This document shows, piece after piece, positions 35,496 through 44,336 of a stretch of DNA of 64,000 nucleotides. The translations under genes were made by a program, and so were the position numbers. The stretch lies in the NCBI RefSeq assembly GCF_010645065.1, contig NZ_JAADZW010000004.1:141087-205086 (forward strand), given 5' to 3'. Each line of letters begins with the position of its first letter. Position 1 is the stretch's first letter. The notes below the pieces were generated by a model. The model saw only the letters and a program-made list of their open reading frames with translations, was not told the origin of the DNA and searched no databases. This stretch comes from Flavobacterium fluviatile. GTDB lineage: Bacteria; Bacteroidota; Bacteroidia; Flavobacteriales; Flavobacteriaceae.

Positions 35496-36344
35496 ATGGA
35501 CGTTTTAAACAAAAAGCATTTTCTTACTGTAAAAGACCATTCTGTTTCGAAAGAAATTTTTGAGTTGTATTATGATGAAAATCTGGATATGCTCATTACA
35601 TCTCCACAGCCGGATTTTGAAAATCTTGGGAGATATTACGAAAGTGAGGATTATATTTCGCACACAGATAACAAACGATCCGTTTTTGAAAAAGCGTATC
35701 ATTTTGTAAAAAATATTGCTTTAAAAAATAAATTGAATCTCATCAATTTAGAACAATCTAAAAAAGGAAAAATTTTAGACATTGGAGCCGGAACAGGAGA
35801 TTTTTTGTTAACTGCAAAAAATGACGGCTGGAAAACTATCGGAGTAGAACCAAGTGAAAAAGCAAAAGAAATTGCGAAAAGAAAAGGAATTTCATTTGTG
35901 GAAGAATTCAGTGAATTGGAAAATAATTCTTTTGACGTAATTACAATGTGGCACGTTTTGGAACACGTACCAAATTTAGAATTACAAATTCAGGAATTGA
36001 AGCGATTATTGAAGCCAACTGGAACTTTAATTGTTGCGGTTCCAAATTTTAAATCCTACGACGCAAATCATTACGGTGAATTTTGGGCTGCTTTCGATGT
36101 GCCAATTCATTTTTGGCATTTCTCAAAAAAATCCATAAAATCTCTTTTTGAAAAAGTAGATATAAAATTAGAAAAAGTGCTTCCAATGAAATTCGATTCT
36201 TTTTATGTGAGCCTTTTGTCTGAAAAATATAAAACAGGAAAAATGAATTTCATTAAAGCATTTTTTATCGGTTTGCGATCAAATTTGAAAGCTTCCTCTA
36301 CAAAAGAGTATTCATCACACATTTATGTTCTAAAAAACTGCTAA
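35496..36344 (+). CDS. Class I SAM-dependent methyltransferase
   Basis: A 282-residue protein with a Rossmann methyltransferase core (about 85-200). SAM-binding motif I is ILDIGAGTGDFLL, the acidic turn is GVEPSEKA, and VITMWHVLEHV is motif II-like. The C-terminal part resembles Methyltransf_23-type enzymes (FDVPIHFWHFSKKSI). The N-terminal part of such proteins often begins with a zinc-binding region, which is not seen here. Substrate unknown. Confidence 0.85.
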   Translation: MDVLNKKHFLTVKDHSVSKEIFELYYDENLDMLITSPQPDFENLGRYYESEDYISHTDNKRSVFEKAYHFVKNIALKNKLNLINLEQSKKGKILDIGAGTGDFLLTAKNDGWKTIGVEPSEKAKEIAKRKGISFVEEFSELENNSFDVITMWHVLEHVPNLELQIQELKRLLKPTGTLIVAVPNFKSYDANHYGEFWAAFDVPIHFWHFSKKSIKSLFEKVDIKLEKVLPMKFDSFYVSLLSEKYKTGKMNFIKAFFIGLRSNLKASSTKEYSSHIYVLKNC

Positions 36345-36364
36345 AACTTATTTTAAGCGCATTT

Positions 36365-36404
36365 AAGCCAATATTTTCTCTCAAGTAAGGGAAATTATTG
36401 GCTT
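36365..36404 (+). terminator. Terminator after the methyltransferase gene
   Basis: Stem AAGCCAAT with ATTGGCTT, a 24-base loop, then a T run. Confidence 0.65.
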
Positions 36405-36548
36405 TTTTTAGAATACGCTTTTAAGAAGAGCTATTAAATCCGGTTTTAATAACGATATTTTATATTATCAAATTGTACTATAAAGAAAACTAATATCATA
36501 AAAAAACAGCATTTTTTAAACTTTATGTCGGTGCTATTTATTTTTTTA

Positions 36549-36556
36549 TATTTTTG
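36549..36556 (+). promoter_or_regulatory. Candidate -7 box (TATTTTTG) of the OmpH-like gene
   Basis: TATTTTTG matches TAnnTTTG, 32 bases ahead of the ATG at 36589. Confidence 0.45.
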
Positions 36557-36588
36557 TCTTTCATACATAAAAATTAGAAATTCAGAAA

Positions 36589-37155
36589 ATGAAAAAAGCA
36601 TTAGTAATTATCGCGCTTTCGGTTTTAGTTGTTTCATGTGAGAAAACGGCTGAAGTAAAGGAAGTAAAAACAGCTTACGTAGATACTTCGGTTTTGATGA
36701 AAGAGTACACTGAAGCAAAAGACCTTGAAGCAAAATACAAAGCACAATCAGAAGAAAAAGGAAGACAACTGCAAGCTGAGATAAATCGTTTTAAACAAGA
36801 TGCTGCTAATTTTCAAAGTCAGGCACAGGCAAACGGTCAGGCCTGGGCGCAACAAAGAGGTGCTGAATTACAAAAAAGAGAACAGCAATTAGGTTATGCT
36901 CAACAACAATTAGCTCAGCAACTGCAACAAGAAAGCGGTGTTGAAATGGATTCTCTTGTAAGCGGTGTAAAAAAATTCATTAAAGACTACGGTAAGAAAA
37001 ATGGCTATTCATATATCTACGGAACAGGTGATGCAGCAACAGTTTTATATGCAGAAGACAAATACGATATTACAAAAGAGATTGTGAAAGCCTTAAACGA
37101 TAAATATAAAGCTCAGCCAAAAACAGATGCAACTAAAGAAGAGGCAAAAAAATAA
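36589..37155 (+). CDS. OmpH/Skp-like lipoprotein
   Basis: A 188-residue protein with a lipobox (VLVVSC at about 12-17). A short strand (TAYVDTSVLMKEYTEA, typical of OmpH) and a long coiled coil rich in Gln/Ala (about 45-125) follow, then a C-terminal strand-helix part. Skp/OmpH proteins are periplasmic chaperones for outer-membrane proteins. This one is probably membrane-anchored, unlike E. coli Skp. A terminator closes the gene. Confidence 0.85.
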   Translation: MKKALVIIALSVLVVSCEKTAEVKEVKTAYVDTSVLMKEYTEAKDLEAKYKAQSEEKGRQLQAEINRFKQDAANFQSQAQANGQAWAQQRGAELQKREQQLGYAQQQLAQQLQQESGVEMDSLVSGVKKFIKDYGKKNGYSYIYGTGDAATVLYAEDKYDITKEIVKALNDKYKAQPKTDATKEEAKK

Positions 37156-37180
37156 CAACCAAAATAACTAACTATTTTAA

Positions 37181-37210
37181 AAACCTAAATCTATTTACAG
37201 ATTTAGGTTT
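37181..37210 (+). terminator. Terminator after the OmpH-like gene
   Basis: A 12-bp stem (AAACCTAAATCT and AGATTTAGGTTT) then T run. Confidence 0.88.
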
Positions 37211-37256
37211 TTTTATTTATAAAAATGCGATACTTTTAGTTTTCAATATACGCCCA

Positions 37257-39536
37257 ATGCAAAACGTTTCACAAGCAGCTGCTTACACTTTACAATTCAT
37301 TAATCAAACGCAAAAATCGATATTCCTGACCGGCAAAGCAGGGACAGGAAAAACTACACTTTTACGTGAAATTATTGCTACTACTCATAAAAATACGGTT
37401 GTTGTTGCACCCACCGGAATTGCTGCCTTAAATGCGGGCGGAGTCACTATTCACTCTATGTTTCAACTGCCATTTTCGGCTTTTATTCCTTCGTATGAAA
37501 ATAATTCTCAGTTTACAGAAACTGTAAAATTTGAAAATAAGGAAACTTTACGCCGCCATTTTAAAATGAATAATGTGAAGCGTAATGTCATCAGAAATAT
37601 GGAATTGCTGATTATTGATGAAGTAAGTATGTTACGTGCTGATTTGCTGGATGCCATAGATTATATGATGCAGACCGTACGTAAAAATTCACAGGCATTT
37701 GGAGGCGTACAGGTCCTTTTTATTGGTGATTTATTGCAGTTGCCGCCTGTGATTCGGGATGAAGAATGGCGAACTTTACGGAAGTATTACAAAGGAAAAT
37801 TCTTTTTCCATTCGCATGTAATTCAGCAAAATCCGCCGCTTTATATTGAATTATCTAAGATTTACCGCCAGACTGATGATTCTTTTATCTCAGTTTTGAA
37901 TAATCTTCGAAACAATCAGATTACTCCGGAGGATATCCGGATTTTAAACGAATATGTCAAACCTGATTTCGATTTGAAAAATAATCCGGGCTATATTACG
38001 CTTACCACACACAATGCAAAGGCTGATTCGATTAATGAACAGGCAATTGGTGATTTAGCAGGAAATGAGTATGCTTATCAGCCTTTTATTGTTGGAGATT
38101 TTCCCGAAAAGATATTTCCGGTTGAAGAAAATCTAAAACTGAAAGTGGGAGCACAGGTTATGTTTGTTAAAAACGACCTATCTTTTGATAAAAGATATTT
38201 CAACGGAAAAATGGGGGTCATAAAATCACTTTCATCAGAAGAAATCTTTGTGCATTTTCCGGAAGAGAATAAAACTATTGAGGTTGAAAAATACGAATGG
38301 AAAAATATCCGGTATAAAATAAACGAGCTTACAAAAGAGATAGAAGAAGATGTTTTAGGCACTTTTGCCCATTATCCTCTAAAATTGGCATGGGCAATTA
38401 CGGTACATAAAAGTCAGGGACTAACTTTTGAGAAAGCTGCGCTTGATGTATCGCAAGTTTTTTTGCCCGGACAGGCATACGTAGCGTTGTCACGTTTAAC
38501 TTCTTTAAAAGGCCTTATTTTGCTTTCTCCTCTTCAAATGAACGGTATTTCTAACGACCAGGATGTAATGGATTATGCATTGAATAAAGCAACTGAAGCT
38601 ATTTTAGAAAAACAATTGCATTTTGAAACTAAAAATTTTATTCATAACTATTTGATTAACAGTTTTAACTGGTCAGATTTAGCTCAGGAATGGCGTAATC
38701 ACAGATTTAGTTATAATGAAAATGCTGCTAATTCAGAAAAATCCAAACATTCCGTTTGGGCGCATAAGCGTCTTGATACAATTGAATTGCTGATAGATCC
38801 TTCGCAAAAATTTGTGCAACAGCTTAATAAAATTTTTAGTAAAGAAACCGTTGATTTATTTTTTGTGCAGGAAAGGGTAGTGGCGGCCTATGATTATTTT
38901 TTTAAACCTATGGATAAACTGGTTACAGATCTTTTGCAGAAAATGGCCGAAATTCAGAAATTCAAAAAAGTAAAAGAATTTTACGAAGAATTAGCTTTAT
39001 TGGATGATCTGCAAACAAAGGCTGTTTTACGCATAATGAAGGCCAAATTGCTCATTGAAATTGTAGTTTCGGGCGAAACCATCTGCAAGGAAAAATTAAC
39101 GTCCTCAGCGATTAAAAACTACAAATCAGATAAGATTGCGAAAATTCGCGAAGAGTTTCAAATGAGCAATACTGATATTTTTAAACTCGATGAGCCAGTT
39201 GCACGCTACACGGCCAAAAAATTAGATAAAAACGAGCCAAAAGCAATTAAGAAAACTACGGTGGAAGAAACATACGATTTGTGGATTGAGAAAAATTCGG
39301 TTCAGGATATTGCCCGTCTTCGCAAGCTTACGGTACAAACAATTGAAATGCATCTGGTAAAATTAATTCAGGCAAAAAAAATCGAAATCTCGGATGTTTT
39401 ACCGTACGATAAAATATTGGCGCTGCGGGATGCTTTCGAATTTTATCAGGAGGAATCTTTAAACGGATTAAAAGAAAAGCATGGCGATGAATTTACCTGG
39501 CATGAACTTAAAATGTTTAAGGCCAGTATAAATTAA
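37257..39536 (+). CDS. Pif1/RRM3-like helicase with C-terminal helix-turn-helix
   Basis: A 759-residue superfamily 1B helicase. Walker A is LTGKAGTGKTTLL (about 25-37), Walker B is LLIIDEVSMLRADL (about 117-130), motif III is VLFIGDLLQLPPV and the C-terminal helicase motif is TVHKSQGLTFEKA (about 382-394). After residue 450 comes an unusual helical region, then a helix-turn-helix (VQDIARLRKLTVQTIEMHL, about 681-699) often attached to such bacterial helicases (HTH_40). Pif1 enzymes unwind DNA 5' to 3' and resolve G-quadruplexes. Confidence 0.9.
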   Translation: MQNVSQAAAYTLQFINQTQKSIFLTGKAGTGKTTLLREIIATTHKNTVVVAPTGIAALNAGGVTIHSMFQLPFSAFIPSYENNSQFTETVKFENKETLRRHFKMNNVKRNVIRNMELLIIDEVSMLRADLLDAIDYMMQTVRKNSQAFGGVQVLFIGDLLQLPPVIRDEEWRTLRKYYKGKFFFHSHVIQQNPPLYIELSKIYRQTDDSFISVLNNLRNNQITPEDIRILNEYVKPDFDLKNNPGYITLTTHNAKADSINEQAIGDLAGNEYAYQPFIVGDFPEKIFPVEENLKLKVGAQVMFVKNDLSFDKRYFNGKMGVIKSLSSEEIFVHFPEENKTIEVEKYEWKNIRYKINELTKEIEEDVLGTFAHYPLKLAWAITVHKSQGLTFEKAALDVSQVFLPGQAYVALSRLTSLKGLILLSPLQMNGISNDQDVMDYALNKATEAILEKQLHFETKNFIHNYLINSFNWSDLAQEWRNHRFSYNENAANSEKSKHSVWAHKRLDTIELLIDPSQKFVQQLNKIFSKETVDLFFVQERVVAAYDYFFKPMDKLVTDLLQKMAEIQKFKKVKEFYEELALLDDLQTKAVLRIMKAKLLIEIVVSGETICKEKLTSSAIKNYKSDKIAKIREEFQMSNTDIFKLDEPVARYTAKKLDKNEPKAIKKTTVEETYDLWIEKNSVQDIARLRKLTVQTIEMHLVKLIQAKKIEISDVLPYDKILALRDAFEFYQEESLNGLKEKHGDEFTWHELKMFKASIN

Positions 39537-39551
39537 GTATCTTTAAGTGAA

Positions 39552-39567
39552 TGTTTCACGTAAAACA
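39552..39567. promoter_or_regulatory. Degenerate parS-like site
   Basis: TGTTTCACGTAAAACA, one change from the parS consensus, between the helicase and the secreted-protein gene. Confidence 0.4.
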
Positions 39568-39590
39568 CAGATTAATTAATTTATAAGAAA

Positions 39591-40352
39591 ATGAAATTTA
39601 AAATCATAACGCTATTTTTTGTTGGTCTCTTTTCAAATTTAGCTTTAAGTCAGGATTTGAAACCTGAATACCAGAAGTTCATCAAAACCTTTATCAACAG
39701 TGTAAAGAATGATAAAAAAGAAGCTGTTGCAAATATGATTTCGTATCCTTTCAAAAGGGAATATCCTATACCAGCAATCCAAAACAAAACTGAATTCATA
39801 AAGCGTTATAATGAGATTTTTGATGCGGCTTTAAAGAACGAAATTATAATATCGAATTCTGCTAAAGACTGGTCAGAAATGGGCTGGAGAGGTATTATGC
39901 TGAATCAGGGTACAATATGGTTTGATACTGACGGACGCCTGATTTCGATAAATTATGAGTCAAAATTTGAAAAGGATTTGAAAAATAAGATCATTGCTAA
40001 TGAAAAAATGAAATTACATTCTTCGATAGCTAAATTTAAAAATCCCGAATGTGTATTGGAAACCAGCAAATTCAGAATTAGAATTGATGATTTAGGAAAT
40101 AATAATTACAGATATGCTTCCTGGCCTTTAAAAAAGAAAATGAGTGATGAACCCGATCTTGTAATTACTAAAGGAAAGATTATTTTAGATGGAAATGGCG
40201 GAAATCATCGATTCAAATTTAAAAAAGGTCAATACATCTACGAATGTCATATATCTCCTTTACGCGAAAATGGTTCAGCTCCTGCAGGTTTGACGATCTA
40301 CCAAAACAAAAAGGAAATTCTTTCTCAGGACGCTAAAATTGTTTCACGTTAA
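39591..40352 (+). CDS. Hypothetical secreted protein
   Basis: A 253-residue protein with a signal peptide (MKFKIITLFFVGLFSNLALS). The mature N-terminal part (YQKFIKTFINSVKNDKKEAVANM...) looks like an NTF2-like or DUF-type fold seen in small envelope proteins; the C-terminal part is beta-rich. No catalytic motif is recognised. A degenerate parS-like site overlaps its stop codon. Function unknown. Confidence 0.75.
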   Translation: MKFKIITLFFVGLFSNLALSQDLKPEYQKFIKTFINSVKNDKKEAVANMISYPFKREYPIPAIQNKTEFIKRYNEIFDAALKNEIIISNSAKDWSEMGWRGIMLNQGTIWFDTDGRLISINYESKFEKDLKNKIIANEKMKLHSSIAKFKNPECVLETSKFRIRIDDLGNNNYRYASWPLKKKMSDEPDLVITKGKIILDGNGGNHRFKFKKGQYIYECHISPLRENGSAPAGLTIYQNKKEILSQDAKIVSR

Positions 40353-40355
40353 ACA
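40340..40355. promoter_or_regulatory. Degenerate parS-like site at a stop codon
   Basis: TGTTTCACGTTAAACA, one change from the consensus; it writes the last codons and stop of the secreted-protein gene. Confidence 0.4.
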
Positions 40356-40387
40356 AAAAATCCTATTCGCTTTGAATAGGATTTTTT
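40355..40387. terminator. Bidirectional terminator between convergent genes
   Basis: Stem AAAAATCCTATTC with GAATAGGATTTTT, closing the secreted-protein gene (+) and the HU-SPOR gene (-). Confidence 0.85.
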
Positions 40388-40391
40388 GTTT

Positions 40392-41354
40392 TTATAAATT
40401 TTCAATTAAAATCCAGGCATCCGGATTTTCAGCCTTTTGTATTTCTTTTTGAGCTTTTACAGCCTCAGCCATAGTGGCGTAACTTCCATACAAAACTGGG
40501 AATAACCCATGTTTGTTTTCATCCAGCATTCTGGCTTCGTAACCATTTTTTATTAATTGGTTATACGCTTTTTTTGCGTTCTGCTCACTTCTAAAAGCAC
40601 CTGCAATAATGTGATAGGGCATTGTTTTATCAACTGATTCTGTTTTTGAAGTATCTACAGAAAGCGTTACAGCTGGTAAAGGATTTTGGATCATAAAGGT
40701 AGCTTCCTGAATTTTGTTCTGTACCTTTTTCTGAACACTACTTTCAACAACAAGTGTTTGTGTTGCAATTTCTTTTTGATAAAGCGGATAACCGATACTT
40801 CCTGTAATTCCAAGACCTAAAACGAATATTGCAGCATATTTTAAATATGAATTTGAAGATTTTCTTTCTTCATCAGCGTATAATGCAACAGGTTCTTGTT
40901 CTTCGATTCTCTGAATTTCCTTTTCGAAATTTTCTCTTTTTACCAAAGGCGAGACAAAAGGGCTCAATCCAAAGGAAGTAGTCAAATAATTATTTTGCTG
41001 GTTGGGACTGAAAACTAAATTGTTATCACTATTCAAACGAATTTCACCAATATTTTTCAAATATAAAATTCCATCCTCTTCTAAAGCCTTTTTCCAGTTT
41101 AAAATTTCAAAAGCAATGGCACTGACAGCAAAACCATAAGATGTTTTTTCTGTATTGGCTATATGATTTGCCAGCAAACCATCATTGTTTTTGATTTGAC
41201 TGTTGAAAGAAACCATTTTCTTAGGTGGAAAAAACGAATTTGTGCTTTCAGTAAGCTGTGCGGACTGAATTTCAGTTAAGAATGCGCCAAATCCTGGAAC
41301 CGTTACACACTGATAACGATATAATAACTGCGAGATGTAAGTTTCGATTTTCAT
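40392..41354 (-). CDS. HU-like domain, transmembrane and SPOR domain fusion protein
   Basis: 320 residues from the ATG at 41354 (MKIETYISQLL). The upstream in-frame ATG at 41372 overlaps the likely -7 box TAACTTTG and is rejected. The N-terminal 130 residues resemble the HU/CCDC81-type DNA-bending-fold domains of Bacteroidota (TVPGFGAFLTE and VKR-type turns). A membrane helix (about 174-192) is followed by a linker and a C-terminal SPOR domain (about 245-320, PYHIIAGAFRSEQNA and FPVLYGSYATMAEA). SPOR binds denuded peptidoglycan, so the protein could link nucleoid and cell wall. Confidence 0.85.
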   Translation of the reverse strand: MKIETYISQLLYRYQCVTVPGFGAFLTEIQSAQLTESTNSFFPPKKMVSFNSQIKNNDGLLANHIANTEKTSYGFAVSAIAFEILNWKKALEEDGILYLKNIGEIRLNSDNNLVFSPNQQNNYLTTSFGLSPFVSPLVKRENFEKEIQRIEEQEPVALYADEERKSSNSYLKYAAIFVLGLGITGSIGYPLYQKEIATQTLVVESSVQKKVQNKIQEATFMIQNPLPAVTLSVDTSKTESVDKTMPYHIIAGAFRSEQNAKKAYNQLIKNGYEARMLDENKHGLFPVLYGSYATMAEAVKAQKEIQKAENPDAWILIENL

Positions 41355-41359
41355 ACTAA

Positions 41360-41367
41360 CAAAGTTA
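41360..41367 (-). promoter_or_regulatory. -7 box (TAACTTTG) of the HU-SPOR gene, near-leaderless
   Basis: The minus-strand TAACTTTG matches TAnnTTTG and lies only 5 bases before the ATG at 41354, so the mRNA would start at or just before the start codon. Confidence 0.5.
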
Positions 41368-41506
41368 TGCATCCAATATAGTTATCAAAAATTTATTCAC
41401 AATTTTTATTAACAATCTGAATATTATTGCAGATGTTTATTTTCCAGTCAGTTAAATTATTTTTGATTTAGTGATTAATTCTTTTTGACTTTGAAAAGCT
41501 TAGTTT

Positions 41507-41538
41507 TTGAAAGAATTTACTTGTAATTATTATATTTG
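41507..41538 (+). promoter_or_regulatory. Promoter of dprA
   Basis: TTG at 41507-41509, a 21-base spacer and TATATTTG at 41531-41538 match TTG-N17-23-TAnnTTTG, 60 bases ahead of the dprA ATG. Confidence 0.65.
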
Positions 41539-41598
41539 CTAAAATAAAAACAAAATCTTGTTTTTAAAAATTTTCATCCTTAAAAATTATATAAGCCC

Positions 41599-42699
41599 AT
41601 GTCAGAACAAGATTTATTTTATTTATTAGCCTTATTGCGGGTAGAGGGTGTCGGAGATATTATGGCTAAGAAATTATTGGCCAATTTTGGCAGTGCCGAA
41701 GAGATTTTCAAGGCAAAAACAAACCAAATTGCTGCCATAGATGGAATTGGATCAGTATTATTGAAAAATATCAAGGATAAAACTGTATTTGAAAAAGCAA
41801 ACAGGGAACTTGAATTCATCAATAAAAATAATATACAAGTGTCTTTTTTTAAAGACGAAAATTATCCTGATCGTCTAAAACATTGTATAGATTGCCCGGT
41901 GTTAATTTTTTCTGCCGGAAATATTAGTTTAGAAAATAAAAGAATAATAAGTATTGTCGGTACAAGACAAATTACGTCATACGGAATTGAATTTTGCAGA
42001 ACACTGATTGAAGATCTGTCTCCTTTAAATCCCATAATTGTTAGTGGTTTTGCATATGGAGTTGACATTGTAGCACATCAGCTGGCGATAGAAAATAAAC
42101 TGCAGACTATTGGTGTATTAGCGCATGGATTAAATCAGATTTATCCGAAAGTACATAAAAAATACATGTCAAAAATGGAGGAGAATGGAGGTTTCATAAC
42201 CGAGTTTTGGAGCTCAGCCAATCCTGACAAAGAGAACTTCGTCAGACGAAACCGAATTGTTGCCGGAATGTCCGAAGCTACAATCGTTATAGAATCTGCT
42301 GACAGAGGAGGCTCACTCATTACAGCCAATATAGCAAACGACTATAATCGTGATGTTTTTGCCGTTCCCGGCCGTGTAACTGACAAATACAGTCAGGGCT
42401 GCAATCAATTGATTAAAACACAAAAAGCAAGTGTACTAACCTGTGCTGCCGATTTGGTTTATATGCTCAATTGGGATATTAAAAGCGATATAAAACCCGT
42501 TCAGAAACAATTGTTCGTTGAACTGGAATCGGAAGAACAAATAATCTACGATTTCCTTCTTAAAAATGGGAAAGAACTGCTTGATATAATTGCACTTCAA
42601 TGTGAATTTCCGATTTATAAAATATCAGGAATTCTTTTAAATATGGAATTAAAAGGAGTAATCAGGCCTTTGCCGGGGAAATTATTTGAGGCAATTTAA
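41599..42699 (+). CDS. dprA: DNA processing protein DprA
   Basis: A 366-residue protein. An N-terminal helix-hairpin-helix/SAM-like part (about 1-75, AIDGIGSVLLKNI) comes before the Rossmann fold DprA core (IVGTRQITSYGIEF, VSGFAYGVDIVAH, GGSLITANIANDYNRDVFAVPG). A C-terminal winged helix (DFLLKNGKELLDIIALQ) follows. DprA loads RecA on incoming single-stranded DNA in natural transformation; many Bacteroidota encode it whether or not they are competent. It stands alone, convergent with the next gene. Confidence 0.94.
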   Translation: MSEQDLFYLLALLRVEGVGDIMAKKLLANFGSAEEIFKAKTNQIAAIDGIGSVLLKNIKDKTVFEKANRELEFINKNNIQVSFFKDENYPDRLKHCIDCPVLIFSAGNISLENKRIISIVGTRQITSYGIEFCRTLIEDLSPLNPIIVSGFAYGVDIVAHQLAIENKLQTIGVLAHGLNQIYPKVHKKYMSKMEENGGFITEFWSSANPDKENFVRRNRIVAGMSEATIVIESADRGGSLITANIANDYNRDVFAVPGRVTDKYSQGCNQLIKTQKASVLTCAADLVYMLNWDIKSDIKPVQKQLFVELESEEQIIYDFLLKNGKELLDIIALQCEFPIYKISGILLNMELKGVIRPLPGKLFEAI

Positions 42700-42701
42700 T
42701 C

Positions 42702-43088
42702 TTAATGATCTGATTTATGAGACTTGAAAATATTTATGAAAAATAAAATTAAGGACAGCCCACAAAATAACATATGAACCATAAAATTTTCGAAAGACAA
42801 TAATGCTAATGTGAGTATAATGATCTCAAAATGTGCAATAGAAAAACAGAAGTTTGTCTTTCGACGAAAGAGAAAAATTATTAAATATCCAATGATAAAA
42901 AGAATTTGAGAAAAGGTAAAAATTAATGCAGTATAAAAAACCTGATTCGAAAAATCATATGCCCATCCAACAGTTTTGTTTATTCCGTATGACTGCTCAT
43001 TTCCAAATAAATAACCCAATATAAAGCCAAATCCATAAAGGAATATTAAGAGAAAACAGAGATAATTTGTAAATATTTTTCTCAGCAT
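42702..43088 (-). CDS. Hypothetical membrane protein
   Basis: A 128-residue protein with four predicted membrane helices (about 8-28, 50-74, 84-102, 104-122). No motif is recognised. It is convergent with dprA, with stop codons two bases apart, and sits upstream of the trpS terminator. Function unknown. Confidence 0.7.
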   Translation of the reverse strand: MLRKIFTNYLCFLLIFLYGFGFILGYLFGNEQSYGINKTVGWAYDFSNQVFYTALIFTFSQILFIIGYLIIFLFRRKTNFCFSIAHFEIIILTLALLSFENFMVHMLFCGLSLILFFINIFKSHKSDH

Positions 43089-43133
43089 TTTATTTAATTA
43101 TTTTTTAAATCGATTTTGTAAATTTTACATAAA

Positions 43134-43165
43134 AAACCCGACAATATTTTTAAACTGTCGGGTTT
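43134..43165 (-). terminator. Terminator after trpS
   Basis: A 10-bp stem (AAACCCGACA and TGTCGGGTTT) with A/T flanks. Confidence 0.85.
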
Positions 43166-43172
43166 GCAATAT

Positions 43173-44147
43173 TTATTTACCAAATCCAAGTACTTCCCGA
43201 ACCCTGGCCAAAACGCCATCGGCTACAACAGAAGCTTTTGAAGCTCCTTTTTTCAATAAAGCATCAACTTCTTCGAGGTTGTTTATGTAATAATTGTATC
43301 GCTCTCTTTCTGTTTTGAATTTCTCAGTAATTAATTCAAATAAAGCTTGTTTGGCATGACCATAACCATAATTTCCACCTAAATAATTGGATCTCATTTG
43401 AGCAATCTGAGCTTCATCTGCTAAAAGGGAATAGATTGCAAAAGCATTACAGGTATAAGGATTTTTAGGAGCTTCAAGCGGAGTACTATCAGTTTCAATG
43501 CTCATCACCTGTTTTCTTAAAGCTTTATCGTCTAAGAAAATGTTAATGATATTGTTGGCAGATTTACTCATTTTCCCACCGTTTGTTCCAGGAATAAGCA
43601 TGATATTTTCCTGAATTTTAGCTTCAGGAAGTACAAAAGTTTCACCCATTTGATGATTGAAACGGGAAGCCACATCACGCGTGATTTCAAGATGCTGCAA
43701 TTGGTCTTTTCCAACCGGAACAAATTCGGCATCATAAAGCAAAATATCTGCAGCCATTAACATCGGGTAGGTAAAAAGTCCGGCATTAACGTCATCTAAA
43801 CGGTCTGATTTATCTTTGAAAGAATGTGCTAAAGTCAAACGCTGATAAGGAAAAAAGCAACTTAAATACCAGGTCAGTTCAGCTGTCTGAGCTACGTCAG
43901 ACTGTCTGTAAAATGTAACTTTATCCGGGTTTAAACCACATGCAAGCCATGCTGCAGCTGTACTATAGGTATTTTCTCTTAATGTTTTACCGTCTTTTAT
44001 TTGAGTAATCGAATGCAAATCAGCTATAAACAAATACGATTCGTTTGCCGGATTATTTGATAATTCGATTGCAGGAATAATTGCCCCTAATAAATTGCCT
44101 AAGTGTGGTGTTCCGGTACTCTGAACCCCGGTTAGTATTTTTGCCAT
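43173..44147 (-). CDS. trpS: Tryptophanyl-tRNA synthetase
   Basis: A 324-residue class I synthetase of normal bacterial length. The HIGH-like motif is TGTPHLGNLLGAI (about 11-23) and the KMSKS motif is GGKMSKSANN (about 190-199). It charges tRNA-Trp in the cytosol. The spacer upstream contains short repeats of TTCGCAAAG. Confidence 0.95.
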   Translation of the reverse strand: MAKILTGVQSTGTPHLGNLLGAIIPAIELSNNPANESYLFIADLHSITQIKDGKTLRENTYSTAAAWLACGLNPDKVTFYRQSDVAQTAELTWYLSCFFPYQRLTLAHSFKDKSDRLDDVNAGLFTYPMLMAADILLYDAEFVPVGKDQLQHLEITRDVASRFNHQMGETFVLPEAKIQENIMLIPGTNGGKMSKSANNIINIFLDDKALRKQVMSIETDSTPLEAPKNPYTCNAFAIYSLLADEAQIAQMRSNYLGGNYGYGHAKQALFELITEKFKTERERYNYYINNLEEVDALLKKGASKASVVADGVLARVREVLGFGK

Positions 44148-44323
44148 TTTATTTTTTTCTTAAACGCAAATATTGCAAAGTTTTTACAATATCCGAAAGG
44201 TTATTTTTTCTTATTCGCAAAGTTCGCAAAGTTTTTTGCAATGCTCTTAGTGTTTAGAAGTTTTGTTTTCTTAAAATGGCAAAAAATCTGTCCATCGAAA
44301 ATCTAAATTCACATCTGTTTTCT

Positions 44324-44331
44324 TACATTTG
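44324..44331 (+). promoter_or_regulatory. -7 box (TACATTTG) of the acyltransferase gene, near-leaderless
   Basis: TACATTTG matches TAnnTTTG and ends 5 bases before the ATG at 44337, so transcription would start almost at the start codon. Confidence 0.5.
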
Positions 44332-44336
44332 AAGCT

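Noticed and set aside
41355..41372. ATG start six codons upstream for the HU-SPOR gene
   Set aside because: It overlaps the TAACTTTG -7 box, so it would not be in the mRNA.
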